Shown: positions 1 to 11,212 of the stretch, one piece after another
Numbering within the stretch: position 1 is the stretch's first letter
How the letters are laid out: every line of letters starts with the position of its first letter
From: Syngnathus acus
Lineage: Eukaryota > Chordata > Actinopteri > Syngnathiformes > Syngnathidae
DNA length: 64,000 nt
Assembly: GCF_901709675.1 (NCBI RefSeq)
Contig: NC_051102.1
Coordinates: 5,305,412-5,369,411 of the forward strand
Reading direction: 5' to 3'
The notes under the pieces: model-generated
The model's database searches: none
What the model saw: the letters and a program-made list of their open reading frames with translations, nothing else
Told to the model about the DNA's origin: nothing
Program-made: the position numbers and the translations under genes

Positions 1-3000
1 CTGGATGAGATGGACCAGCAGCGCTCTAAACTGGATGGGTTGCTCAACAATGTCAAGCAGAAGTGTCAGGAAGAGTCGCAGACGGTTAGCTTTTTTTTTT
101 TTTCTTCTCTTTCCCTCTAATTTCAATTAAAAAGTAGTCGCAATATAACAAATCCTCTCCGTCCCCTCGCAGATCTCCACCCTGCAAAGTCAAATTCGCT
201 CACAGGAGAGTGACTTCCGGAGCCAGGAGAAAGAGGTCGGCCGCACCAAGACGGAACTGAGCCGCCTGGCGGACGAGGAGGCGCAGCTGGAGCAGAGCCT
301 CCTCACCGGCCGCGTCCAACTGGACAGCATTGTCAAGTCTCTCAAGACCACCCAGGAAGAGATCAGTCAGGTGAGAGTGGACCTCAGACAAAACACATTT
401 ACATAGAGGCGAAAATGTTCACTTCAGCTCTCAAGAAGGGTTCTCACGAGTAAAAGAAGAAAGGACAGGCTCAACTCTTTACTACTCCAGCAGCTACGCG
501 GGTACAATAACAACCTTGTATGTTTTTCCTGCGGTGCTTTCAGGCTCGCAGCAAGTTGTTGTTGATCCAGGAGAACCAAAAGGAGTTCACCAAGACCATC
601 GAGCAGTACAACAGCGCCCTGCGAGATCTCGCCGGGGGGAACACCACGGCAGACACCGACCACTTGTTTGCCGTAAAGGAGAACGGCGCTTTCGGGAGTG
701 CGGCGGTGGGCAGCCTACTGTATACGTATGTCGTTGGGCTATCGAATCTGTATGATTGTTTGTCCCCGCCCCCTTCAGGATGACTCATTCAAATCAAGGC
801 GAGCCATGTTCAACACTGCTAAGGGTGCTCCAGCAGACCCCTTCCAGACGGAGGATCCCTTCAAATCTGACCCCTTCAATGGTCCTTTTGCAGAATGAGA
901 GTAGAGTCAATTGCAAGCTTTTTTGCCACCCTCACAAGCTGTTTGTGTCCTTGTAGATCCTTTCAGGGAAAGCGATCCTTTCAAGGGAAGCTCGGCCAGC
1001 GATCTATTTAGCGGGGCGGGCAGCTCCCATCTGTTTGCAGCCTCTGACACCACTGCAGAAAAACCCAAGCCGCCAATCAAGGTGACTCACGTTGGGGAAA
1101 TTAGCGACACTGCGCCGGCTTTGAGCGCCTTCACTCAACTTTTTGCTTTGTTCCTCTCAGCCCGGCTCCGTCCGCGAACGTCTCGGCTTCTCATCGCACA
1201 GCCCGAAAGCGAAGCATTCAGGTACCGGCGTCAAACAGAACCATCTAGTGATGCACATTTTGTCTTAACTGTATCCAAGCGTCTCATCAATAGTCCCTGT
1301 TAGAGAAGCGACTGGAAACGTTGGACAAGCTCTGCCGAACCATACTGCTTGGTGAAAGCAGTATTTTCTTTTCCCCCCATACGTAGAAATCATTTTCACA
1401 ATTTTTTCCCCAAACGTCTTAATTCATGTAAGGCTCATTGTGCGATACTCCTCTTGGGTGCTGTCAGAAATATGTTTTACTCGCCACCGATTTACCGCTC
1501 CTGTGATTTGAGACTATTTTTAGGAGCGGAAGGCTTACTCATTTAACTACGGGAAAAACTAAAAATACCCCCTCACTCACCCACCTACCCTGGAAAAACG
1601 GGAGCTCGACAGGACACACCGTCACTCCTTGAAGCCCCCCCCATCCCCACCTTAACACTTGCTGCACTTCACCTTCTTTATTGAGTGCGGAAGTTGTTTC
1701 AAGTCAGCGCGGGGGTAAAGGGGGACGCTATGACGCTGACCGCGTTGCCTGTCATCAGACGAACACAGAAGTAACTGTGGACCTGCGTGGGCTTACTGTG
1801 CCAAAAAGCAAACACGCGTCTGAATAGGCCCTCTTGTGGTTGCTTATGCACAACAAACATTCATTTACAATGTTTTGTTTTTTCACTGTGACCATCTGCA
1901 CTCCCCCCCCAACCCCGTCCTCTCTTTTTCATTAAGCGCCATACCACAAAGCTTCAAAACAAGCCGGGCACAGTTCTGCTTCAACAGTGCTCCAACTGAC
2001 GCCTTTAATTAGCTAATCAGATGCATACGTCAGGTTAAACAGAACCCCCCTCTGCTTTTTAAGATTTGGGCAAATGTCATGGAACCTTTAGCAGCTATGG
2101 CACGCTAAAAATAGCACACGGTTCCTCAGTGGAATAAAGTGTAATTTTAAAGCATGTGGTCTGTAAGTGAATTTTGTTGCAACTTGGGAGATTTTTTTCC
2201 ACAAGTGTCTCACTATGCTCTTTTTGCAGAGTCGGTCCGGATGCCGAACCACCTCTTTGGAGGCAGGAGCAACGCTGGATTTCCAGATTTTAACCAGTTG
2301 TCCAAGGTGAGCGTCAAACACTTTCATGGATTTGCTTTTTATAGTTTGACAAAAAAAAATTTCATCTTAATTCTATCATTGAACAACATCAACCAGCACA
2401 CCCAAATAAACAACACAAACCCCTTCTGTAAATCTAAACTACATCAAAAGCATAGACAATAAAATTGTCCATTTATTTTGTTACTTCTTTAGCCACTGTG
2501 TTGGTAGAAAAAGCCAATTTTGTCCATGAGTGTAATTGTAGTGTAACATTGTATAAATGTGGGCAACGTCTTTTGACGTGAAGTTATTTATTTGTGCCAA
2601 GTGCCTAATCGCGACACAGTATCTGTTAAAGGCAATAAGGAATTTTTTTCAATAATTAGTTTTCATTTCAATGCTGATCTAGCATGCCTCACTCATCACA
2701 CCGGTTCATTTCTCTTCAGCCTCAACCACATGTATGAACACTGTCTGTTAATTCCATGCCAGAGGCTGCTTGTTGTGTGACGGTTGTTGATTTTTGTATG
2801 TGTGTGTGCGTGTGTTAACAGAAGTCTGATAATCCTGTTCTGCCATCAAAGAAAAGCGCGCCTAACCGGCCTGCCCCGCCCTACGGTAAGCAAGATTGGT
2901 GTGAGTCTGAGCAGAACTCGCGAGCACGCAAGCAGTGGTTCCATCCAAACACACTCTTTTTGGTAGCTCATGGCACGCCTCTCCCGAGGCCTTCATTTTG

Positions 3001-3986
3001 ACGGTTCATCGAGTGCAGCTATCTATGTACCAGGAGGGCATACCCCACCCCCCCCCTCAAAAAAAGTGCCACTTCCTGTGACCTTGCACTCTTAAGCAGA
3101 AGCGGCGGCGTGAGAAAGTTGCTTGTTCCCCTTTGCTCGACCACGCAGAGTGGCAGAGGTGTGTGGCCTCGTACGCGATGGGGAAGTGAGAGCCTCAAAA
3201 GCCGTGGGTGATGAGAAATTATAGGAGGGCACTAATAATAAATACAGTGCAACCTTAAAGTCAAATGCAGTCCATTCAAATCTGAAATATTTGAAATAAT
3301 GTGAATTCAATTAATTTAGTTGCACTGTGGGAAGAAAATCATATAACATCTATTTATTGTTTTTCTCTATAAAGGATGGATGGATGGAGGCTTTAGCGTT
3401 TCTTCATTAGCCCCCTTTTTTTTTAAGACACTTTCTTAGATGCAGATTGTCAGAATGTTGCAATTCAGCCACTTGATTTACTTTTCATTTGAACCCTTGC
3501 TGACTCTTCTTTTTGTGTGTGTGTGTGTGTGCGTGTATATGTGTGTGGACTGTCAGCCAGCCACATTTTGCTTCCTGTCAGAATTGTGTAACACAGTATT
3601 GCACATCTGGATTTAAAGTACCGCCCTGAGCGGAGAGTCAAGTGTCCTCTCTTTTGCTCCGGCAGGCTCGGGTAGAGCTCCCAAAGATTGTCCTGCCTTC
3701 GTAAGTTTGTGCTCGGTTTATTTTTTATTTTTTTTTGCATGAGCCCAAGGAGCAACGTTGCCATCGTGATGGCTGCATGCAGTCGTTAACCATCTTCGGC
3801 ACTGCGCATGACTTTGCCGCGTCTCATTTACGCCTGCATGACTGAGCTGGACACCTTGTTGCGCCCATCCTGTCCGGTCTATAATTCCACCAAGTTTTTA
3901 TGTTTCGGGAGTTTAATTCACTCATAGAAGGAATATCAATCAAGATGCTTTGTTTATTTATTTATTTATTTATTTATTGTTTTTTA

Positions 3987-4043
<57 letters not shown>

Positions 4044-4883
4044 TAAATAAATAAAGGTGCTGCACTGATAGTCATGTTTGAGTGATGCATTTTCAAATGA
4101 GCTGCCAAAAGCATTTATGAACACAAACTTGAGGTCATAAGCGAAGGCCTGTGGCAAAAAAGCAAAGGAAGGGCCGCCACTGAAAAATATGAAGTTTGAT
4201 TGCCATTTAGTAAGGGTGTGCATTCAAAAACAATTTGGTACGTATTTCGATGCATGGGGTGCAATTCAATTTGAGGACGATTTGTTTTTAAAGTGGAACT
4301 ATTCGAGTTGGTTTGATTCAGCGGGACTACTTTATACGTGGAAAGTCTTCTGCTTTTTTATTTTTTTATTTTCTTGCCTGAATGTGAAGATGACCAGGTA
4401 AGGTCAGTCAGCAGGTCTGCCTCCAAGCTTTTGCATGTGCCGTAATCATGATTACGACTTGTTCAAGGCAAATGTTTTGCAGTTTGCATGTCCTGCACAT
4501 GGGGCAACATCTGGTGTGCTTTTATCAGTTGTATCTCTTTGCTTTTTGCTATATCATCAATCTGAACATCCTCTAATTCTGTTAAAAAAACGACAGCCGT
4601 GTTTTGGATGACTTTTTTTTCCCCCCTCCCTCTGCCAAATTTGCATCCAGCGTTCGGTCCTGTCCCCGGGTCAGCTTTGCCTTTTGAGCCTGTGCTTCGT
4701 TTCTGCGGCTAACCTCTCGTTGTTTGGCTCCTGCAGTTTGGAAGTGAAATCCAGCAAGTGGAGTGGGCCAAGCGGGAGAGCGAGCGCGAGGAGTGCGACC
4801 GGCTGCGGAGACTGCGGCTCCAGGAGCAGCAGGACCTAGAGCTGGCCATCGCGCTCAGCCGGGCTGACGCGCCCGGCTCCTGA
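1..4883 (+). CDS. eps15l1: Epidermal growth factor receptor substrate 15-like 1 (Eps15R), 3' part, cut by the window start
   Basis: Endocytic adaptor of clathrin-coated pits. The N-terminal EH domains lie upstream of the window. Coding exons read here: 1-84 (partial), 173-370, 544-705, 779-881, 957-1081, 1161-1221, 2230-2306, 2822-2885, 3666-3700 and 4737-4883 (TGA 4881-4883). They sum to 1056 nt, 351 residues plus stop, with matching phases at every junction. Order of regions: heptad-rich coiled coil (first three exons), a DPF cluster that would bind AP-2 alpha ([14 protein letters not shown] in exon 779-881, then [11 protein letters not shown] in the next), a [10 protein letters not shown] segment, a proline and lysine linker, and a C-terminal ubiquitin-interacting motif ([15 protein letters not shown]). 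The DPF array looks shorter than in mammals. The donor at 881/882 (GTCCTT) is weak and exon 1161-1221 has little family signature, so those two are the least certain. Long introns hold only repeats. Choice of eps15l1 over eps15 rests on the tail and on neighbouring klf2 and ap1m1. Confidence 0.9.
779..881 (+). other. eps15l1: eps15l1 DPF-repeat exon with an unusual donor
   Basis: The exon opens with an acidic [11 protein letters not shown] segment, followed by DPF tripeptides. Open reading continues past 881 through PFAE, which matches the mammalian DPFAE sequence, but meets TGA at 897-899 before any GT. The only in-phase donor is GTCCTT at 882, which joins to the acceptor at 955-956 and restores a DPF motif across the junction. 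The real exon may end differently; a transcript would settle it. Confidence 0.5.
3952..4055. repeat. Mirror-arranged A/T microsatellite: (TTTA)n, (TA)n, (TAAA)n
   Basis: TTTA repeats at 3952-3978, then an alternating TA tract at about 3991-4034, then AAAT repeats to 4055. The first and last blocks are reverse complements, so the whole can fold into one long AT hairpin. It lies in the last long intron of eps15l1. Confidence 0.85.
4197..4330. repeat. Probable dispersed-repeat fragment in an eps15l1 intron
   Basis: Starts AAGGGTGTGCATTCAAAAAC and contains repeated CAATTTG/CAATTCAATTTG words. The style resembles short non-autonomous DNA elements of fish genomes. No terminal inverted repeat was confirmed, and the assignment rests on general resemblance only. 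Confidence 0.3.
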
Positions 4884-4901
4884 CGGGGCCCACCCGCAAG
4901 A

Positions 4902-4922
4902 CCCCCCCCCCCCCCCCCCCCC
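4902..4922 (+). repeat. Poly(C) run in the eps15l1 3' UTR
   Basis: A run of 21 C begins 18 bases after the eps15l1 stop codon. It is a homopolymer in transcribed sequence, and its length is prone to assembly error. Confidence 0.9.
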
Positions 4923-5726
4923 GCAGACGTTTGCACTGACACCGACCGCACTACCGAAAGCCCCCCCCTGTGCACGAGCCCAGTGACGCCCCCCGCCATG
5001 CGCTGGCCTCAAATGACTCCACATTTAGCATGTAATCTATGTTCATTGCTCCCAAACGACAAGGCAACTATAATCATGGCCGGGGATGGATCCTCTTGAA
5101 GTCAAGTGTGGCTTCATCTGGAGACAACGTAGCGATTTAGGGAAAACACGAAGCAGATGGGTACTTGGCGCGGCCTTATTCCAAAGCCTGCACAGAAACT
5201 TAACCTCTTTCAAAAAACCAAAAACTGTTTTGTTGTATTTATAAGGAATGATATGAATGGGTGTGAAATGCCCTAAATCAACATTTTTTAATTCCATTTA
5301 AATGAACCTACTAGATCCTTTCTTGTTTAATTCCGTTGCAATACAATGCATTTGTGCCTATGCATCTGTTATTCAACGCCTTAAATCCAAAGCGGTAGCG
5401 ATTGTGTTAGTTTACTTGTTTTAGCATATAAAAAAAAAAAATCCATTGCCTCTGTATATTATGTAAAACCACTGGTACTGTTACACCGATTTTAATTACT
5501 TTAACCTCAAGGGCTAAACACTACCGCTGTTTTAAGGTCATATCTTCTGTTCATATTAATTTGAAATCTTAGTCCCCCCCCCATCTCAGGCTGAAAGTGA
5601 TGGCTCTGAAATTCTTAAATCAATTTGGCACACGAGTTTATTCTTGGACTTACTAACATACGTGTATGTGATAACAGAATTTTATTTAATGTTGGAAGAA
5701 GCTCACTTTGTCTCCTTAATAACAAA

Positions 5727-5732
5727 AATAAA
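5727..5732 (+). terminator. eps15l1: AATAAA poly(A) signal of eps15l1
   Basis: Canonical AATAAA about 845 bases after the stop. A T/G-rich stretch follows within 50 bases (TTGAGTGAATTTTTTTGGG), as expected of a cleavage region. It implies a 3' UTR of about 0.86 kb. Confidence 0.6.
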
Positions 5733-5749
5733 TCTGCTATTTAACATTG

Positions 5750-8010
5750 ATCTTGAGTGAATTTTTTTGGGAGACTTATCATGGAAAATCCCCTTTTTTG
5801 CTTTTATAGTCATTTTATTGTGTACTTGGAGTCTCCAAGATTGTAGAAAAGTGTAATCTATCCATCCAGGTGCTGCAGAGATACTTTTATGATCTGTTTG
5901 GGGCTTAATTTGTACTCCGTTCAGTTTTCTCCGTTTTCTATCACGTATTTGTATCTATTACATCACATCCGTTGGGGCGGGACTACCAAACAAGGTAATG
6001 GGTGTGGCCAAACTATTTCGCAAATCCGCCATCTTTATTACTCAGAGAGCCTTTTTTTTTTTTGGCACAAACAACTCAAGGATGCCGAAGTGGAGAAATC
6101 AAAATGTTCCGTTGTTGAATGCATTAATCCACACAACTCCAGCATCAGAACCTCAAAGAAATGCCTGGTCAAATTTCATTTCTCAAGCAATGTTCTAACA
6201 TCTGTGGGCAAAGTCCTGCTTGTTCAAGGATGAGTGTTTCAGAAATCATTTGTCAGTATATAGAAAGATTCGCCCGAAAGAGTGTTTCATTGATGGTTCA
6301 ATTCACACAGTAAAACGGTAAGCTTGAGATGACACAAAAATAATCAACTGTATTTCAATTTGTCTATGCACTCGTTTTCATAGCATTAGCTTCAGTCTTT
6401 CTGCTTGCTAATTTTAGAGCTGTGCGCTCTATGTTTTCACTTCTTGTGTGTGTATTTTGAGTAATTGTATCAGATGAATTGCATCAAAATGCTGTATTTA
6501 TTCTTGGGGAACACAATAATGTGTTAAATGCATTCGTTAGCTTCTCGTTAACGCTAGCATTAGCATACTGGTTAATTTGACTACAGTGCTTGTTCATAAA
6601 TATTGTGAGGGTATTTATTTTGTTACGTGTTTATGTATATTTGGACAAGTCTTCTAACCCTTTGGCAATTTTGGAGAAAATAAAATGGCACAAACATATT
6701 GGAACAAAACTAAAAAGAGAAATGAGAGTGATACATTTGAATCGACATTGTGAGCACTTCCTTCTTTTTAAATTGAACATTGTCTTTTTTCAAAATTGTA
6801 GAGTACTACTACTCCAAGCCAGCTGGTACGTCTCGGGATGGATGACAGAGACTGACATGCAAAACAACTGAGTGAGTGGCCTTCTCCTTTTCATGTTCTA
6901 CAAGAGACACGATATTTAGTCAATGACTAGTCATGTACTGCAACCACAATAACATATGATTGATGTGTGGACTTTAAACTTTATTTCAAAACGTCTCAGA
7001 AAAAAACAAAATGTACCATGCGAGAATGACCGCCACTTTATGACAAGTACTATTTAAGGAGCAGGCCATTGCAGTCATTGAAAAGTTACGTGACTCTGAT
7101 GACGTTAGCTTCGCTGATGTTCTCGTGAAATAGCTGGCTAGGTCTCATGTAAGTAGAGCTTAACGTTACCCTTTTGCTTAACCAACTATCAGCATACAAT
7201 GTTCAGTGTTGTGATTTTCATCAATGTTGTGTAATCATAACACATTTCAGAAGTCTTAAGGTGAAAAAATTCACAGTTGTCAGTGCAGTGCACAGATTTT
7301 GAGAACCTCTACCTTGGGTCGTCCAAAAAGCTACCTAATGTGAAATGCTTCATGTAAAATGTCTCATTTTTGTGTGTGTATAACTTCTTAATTGAAAGCT
7401 CAATGTCTAGCCTTCAATCCAAACTTGATTTGTTTCATTTCCAATGTGTCGTCGTGGTGTTTCAAGGTGAAAAGAAAAATCACGACAACTCTGTCATTGT
7501 CCAAATACTAATTGGTGCCCCGCTCGAGTGCACTTAATGCTTGTGAAGCTGCTCTGAAATGACACCGTGCACCGCGTAGACGTCGCATGAGCCGGACTTG
7601 GCAGTGTACTGTGTAATTGTAGTATTAAGGGGCCTTTTTGATGTGTGACTATAATTGGGAAGCATCAGAGAGCGGAGTGGAAGAAGGGCTCCCTGATGAT
7701 GAGGCTTTTGCCGTGTCGTGTACCCCCCTCTCCTTGTCCAGACGGCTCCGGGCTCCCTCTGTAATTAGGGGATGGAGTGTTTGTATTTATAGGCTAAAAC
7801 CCGCAAGTGGCTGCAGCATGTGTGTGTGTGTGTGTGTGTCTCTCTCTTTTGCAGCTGCAAAACATCAATCCAGTGGAAATCAAGTGCTCATATTTTTAAA
7901 ATGAAAGTGCTTACACAATGGCAACATGTATAACCCATTTTAGTTCTGCTATCATGACGGCTTGCAGCTCCGAGTCCAAACGAAGCTATTTGGAGTGAAA
8001 GAGGCAAAGC
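5750..8010. other. Intergenic region between convergent eps15l1 and klf2
   Basis: No gene could be built. It holds a possible THAP-domain relic near 6080-6325, a short (TG)n tract at 7818-7838 and otherwise unremarkable A/T-rich sequence. Transcription converges here from both sides. Confidence 0.6.
6083..6325 (+). pseudogene. Possible THAP zinc-finger relic
   Basis: One frame reads KCSVVECINPHNSS and, after a basic stretch, VKFHFSS. This resembles the start of a THAP domain (C-X4-C, then an F-H-x-F motif). Continuing needs a change of frame (WAKSCLFKDECF, then further residues up to a GTAAGC at 6320). The downstream C-X2-H pair typical of THAP is not clear. It could be a relic of a THAP-bearing transposon or host gene, or a chance resemblance. 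Confidence 0.2.
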
Positions 8011-8031
8011 CAGCGAGATATTTTCATTCTT

Positions 8032-8037
8032 TTTAAT
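8032..8037 (-). terminator. klf2: ATTAAA poly(A) signal, likely for klf2
   Basis: Reads TTTAAT on the plus strand, giving ATTAAA on the klf2 strand about 530 bases after the stop. No AATAAA was noticed on that strand between here and the klf2 stop. The intervening 3' UTR is A/U-rich and contains AUUUA-type words, in keeping with an unstable immediate-early-like mRNA. Confidence 0.4.
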
Positions 8038-8567
8038 ATTTACAATAAATACACATTTGACAATATAAAATACATGTACATTTTTATATAACTTTAAGTA
8101 CAAAATAATGTACAGGACGTCAAGCCCTGATAGTGTACAGAAGGGGCTGGAATTGGGGAGGGCAGCTCTGGGACAGCTGTTCAATTCATCTCGGAGGCAG
8201 TTTTCTTTGGAGAAAAACATTGTCTATACACAATGTGTGTATTTCACTCCTGTCAATGTGATTGTCTACTAAGTGGTGGTAGTTGTGTCACCATGAGTTA
8301 TTTGTTTAAACAGTAGCAGAGTCATAGAAAGGCACTTTTGTGTCAAAGACATTCCAGTTGTAAGTATACACTGTACAAGGGCCTGCCCCTTATATAGGTC
8401 TGCTCTCATAAAACCAAAGTAGTACCAGCTACATGATTGGAAAATAATATAGATTTAAGGTGTGGGGGGGAGGGGGACTTTGGTCATGTGGAGAACACTT
8501 TAAATTAAAAAAAAAAACATCTCATAAAAACAAAAAAAACAGTCTTTTGTTGTTGTCAAGGCTCCTT

Positions 8568-10043
8568 TTACATGTGTCTCTTCATGTGCAGCGCGAGGTG
8601 GTCAGATCTGGAGAAGGCGCGCTCGCAAAGGTGACACTGGAAGGGCCTGTGTCCGGTATGTTTGCGGAAGTGACGCGTTAGCTCGTCCGAGCGGGCGAAC
8701 TTCCAGCCGCAGCCTTCCCAACTGCAGTGGTACGGCTTCTCACCTGGCAGGGCAAGAGAAGGGAAAGAAAACATGATTAATCGGCACTGGGATAGAGGTG
8801 CGACCGAGTTGTGGCGTTGCGTAATTACGCAGCGTGAAAGGGCGAGCAAGGTGAGCTTACCTGTGTGCGTCCGCAGGTGAGCCTTGAGGTGAGAGCTTTT
8901 TGTATACGTTTTCCCGCATCCGGCGAAGGTGCAGGTGTGTGTGGCCGTGCGTTTGCGCGGCCAAGTGCGGCGCCCCCGCTTGGGCTTGGACTCGAGCAGA
9001 TCCAGCGGCGAGGATGGCGGCGTGAGCATCGACCTCTGCGCGCCCGGCGGAGGCTGCTGCAGACCCATGGCTTCGTCATAGACGCTGAACGCCGGGTGGT
9101 GCGCGCCGTGGTAGGCCATGTGCATGTGTTGTTGCTGCTGATGATGCTGCTGATGCTGCTGATGCTGCTGATGCTGCTGATGCTGGAAGGAGGCGCTGTT
9201 CTGGTATTTGTGACCGACGAAGCAACTCATAGGCGCGCAAAAGTCCGAAGCCGCCGCCTGCTCGTCCGGGCTGAGCGGCGGTGTCATGCTGCTGCTGGCA
9301 GCCCGCGGAGAGATGGCCAAACGTGGCTGCTCGAAGGGCATCATGCACGAAACGTTGCCTTCCTGCTTGATTTTGCTGCAGCTTTGGGGCACCATGCCCA
9401 ACACCGGGCCGTAACTGTCCATGGCGGGCTCAACTTTGATGTCCTGGCGCGGGAAGTGCGAGGCGTAAAACCTGCCCTGCAGCGTTTGTTGAGGGTTGCG
9501 CGTCACTCCGTAGCCGGCGTCGGAGCGCAGCAGCTCTGTCAACAGGCCGGCGGCGTACGGCGGTGGCGGGGAGCGGTGCTCTCCCGCGGGGAAGCCTGCG
9601 GGCACCGCTGCGTCCGTCGCGGCGTATGCGCCGGGGTCGGCCGGAGCCACGTAGGCTGAGGCTCCGTCAAGTATAAAATCCAGATCTAAGTAGTTGCTCA
9701 GATCCTCGTCGTCCTTCTTGGCGAACAGGTTGTCCGCGCCGTGCACCATCTCTTGCATGGCGCAGCTGCCGGTGGGGAGCTTGTTGTCATTCTCTGATTT
9801 CCACCTCTGGAAAATCAAAACAAGCCATTGAGAAACCACGATTGCAATAAATGTAGAAAAGTCATGCAAGAAGACGACCGTATAATAGCTCACATTTTTA
9901 ACGAATGCCGAAGTATCTGCTACTTCGTAAAACTTTTATACGTCTCTGTGTGAGGCAGGGCGACAACTTACGTTTTCCCAGCTTTTCTCCCTTTGGTTGC
10001 TGAATGTGGCAAAAGAAGGGAGCATCACTCCCGATAAAGCCAT
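8568..10043 (-). CDS. klf2: Krueppel-like factor 2, transcription factor
   Basis: Nuclear zinc-finger factor; in vertebrates it acts in endothelium (shear-stress response), blood cells and lymphocytes. Three coding exons on the minus strand: 10043-9972, 9806-8861 and 8743-8568, total 1194 nt, 397 aa. Splice sites are canonical (donors GTAAGT and GTAAGC, acceptors CAG). The N terminus [17 protein letters not shown] is the KLF2-type start. Then an acidic activation segment ([14 protein letters not shown], residues 57-70), a PPPPY motif (104-108) of the kind bound by WW-domain ligases, a His/Gln repeat, a basic stretch ([12 protein letters not shown]) before the fingers, and three C2H2 fingers at about 316-338, 346-368 and 376-396, joined by TGEKPY and TGHRPF linkers. 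The intron falls inside the first linker, as in other KLFs. A 441-residue reading that runs through both introns is not the protein. Confidence 0.95.
9127..9186 (-). repeat. klf2: CAGCATCAG tandem repeat coding Gln/His in klf2
   Basis: About four copies of a 9-base unit, then CAGCAACAACACATGCACATG on the coding strand, encode repeating QHQ and end in HMHM. It sits between the activation region and the zinc fingers, so its length can vary without touching the DNA-binding part. Confidence 0.85.
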
Positions 10044-10159
10044 GTTTTTGGTGTCGTCTTGTTTCAACAACTCGCTCCCAAAAGTGGTGTGCGCAATCCG
10101 TGCGCCTCGACTTGTCGATATAATAGTGGCTGTGGCTCCAACGCCACGAAGTGTTCTCA

Positions 10160-10265
10160 GTGCAGTGAGTTTCCACCCCCACCGTCCTTGACTCTTTATA
10201 AAAGTCCTCTTAGCCGCCCAGGAAACCACGTCGACGTCGCGTAATTTTAGCTCTTTATAAAGCGG
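10160..10265 (-). promoter_or_regulatory. klf2: klf2 core promoter with TATA-like boxes and a CACCC box
   Basis: On the klf2 strand CTTTTATAAAG lies at about 10205-10195, some 155 bases upstream of the ATG. A second TTTATAAAG lies at about 10262-10254. The plus strand carries TTCCACCCCCACC at about 10170-10183, a CACCC-type KLF/Sp site. GC-rich sequence continues upstream with CCACGCCCCC near 10410-10419. TSS position is inferred from TATA spacing only. Confidence 0.45.
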
Positions 10266-11192
10266 GACTTCTCTCGGGCCGCTTCTTCCAGTTGCGCGCG
10301 CGCTACTCCAGTGCTGACAGCCGCCGGGTTCGAGCGAGTGGGGTTCCTTTAAGCGAGCGAGGGAGGGAGTGGGGGCTGCCTACGCGCAATGACGCACACG
10401 CTCCAGGGGCCACGCCCCCTTTGGAGCTGGAAAAAAAGTGTCAAACACACAAGCGTACACACACAAGCGGTTCATATAGCAACCGGTAGAGGATTACGTA
10501 ATTTGGCGCAGGGATGAAAACAATGTTGTCAGAACATCACCGCCGTGATTTATGCACTTCTCAAGAAAGTGTGGACGTTTTCCAAACCCCACGCAGATAC
10601 ATTAACACTTTTTTTTTTAATAAGTGTAGGCGCGCACATAAAGTCAAGTATTCCGGTCACAACGATACGCTCACGTATGACATGACATCCATTGCATGAA
10701 AAAAAAAAAAAAACGCGTGACTTGACAGAAATGTTTGGTGCTAGATGATCTACAGATTTACAATAAATATCTTACATGTTGTGCTTCTAATTAAGAAGGG
10801 AATGAGGAGGATTATTATTACTGTAGAGTCACCGGACAGTACGCGGACCTGTTTGTAATATTTTGTCCCTACAGGAAAGCAAAAAAAGATTTTAGGTTTC
10901 ATCAGTAATAATACAGCCAAGCATAAACGGAGCACCAATGCTGCCAAAGAGACAAATCATTCTTTACCTAACAAAATCTGTCCTTAGGTGCGCCTATTGA
11001 AGTGGCACGGTGGGAGTTTACGCGTGTCATGCGCATGGTGCGGTGCGCGCGCGCGCGCCTCGTGAGCATGAACGCAAGCGGGTTTAGTTGTAGCCCAGCA
11101 GGCTTGTGCAAACAGGCGCCAGCGTGCTCAAGAGCAGCCGCGATGTAAACACGATTTAAGGTAACATGCCATTCAAGTGCTAATGGTGGTGC

Positions 11193-11212
11193 GGGGGAGG
11201 GGGGGGGGGGGT
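11193..11212 (+). repeat. Poly(G)-rich tract
   Basis: Near-pure G tract (GGGGGAGGGGGGGGGGGG). It could form a G-quadruplex and is prone to length error. Confidence 0.7.

Noticed and set aside
4651-4670. Possible extra eps15l1 exon after CATCCAG, reading FGPVPGS
   Set aside because: The stretch to the next GT is 19 bases, which breaks the phase between the exons at 3666-3700 and 4737-4883.
8865-9659. 264-residue open frame on the plus strand across klf2 exon 2
   Set aside because: It is antisense to GC-rich coding sequence of klf2, has no family signature, and its leucine/methionine stretch is the reverse of the CAGCATCAG repeat.
8568-9893. A single 441-residue klf2 reading frame without introns
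   Set aside because: It includes intron residues before RWKSEND and between the first two zinc fingers. Splicing at canonical sites gives the expected KLF2 start and the TGEKPY linker.
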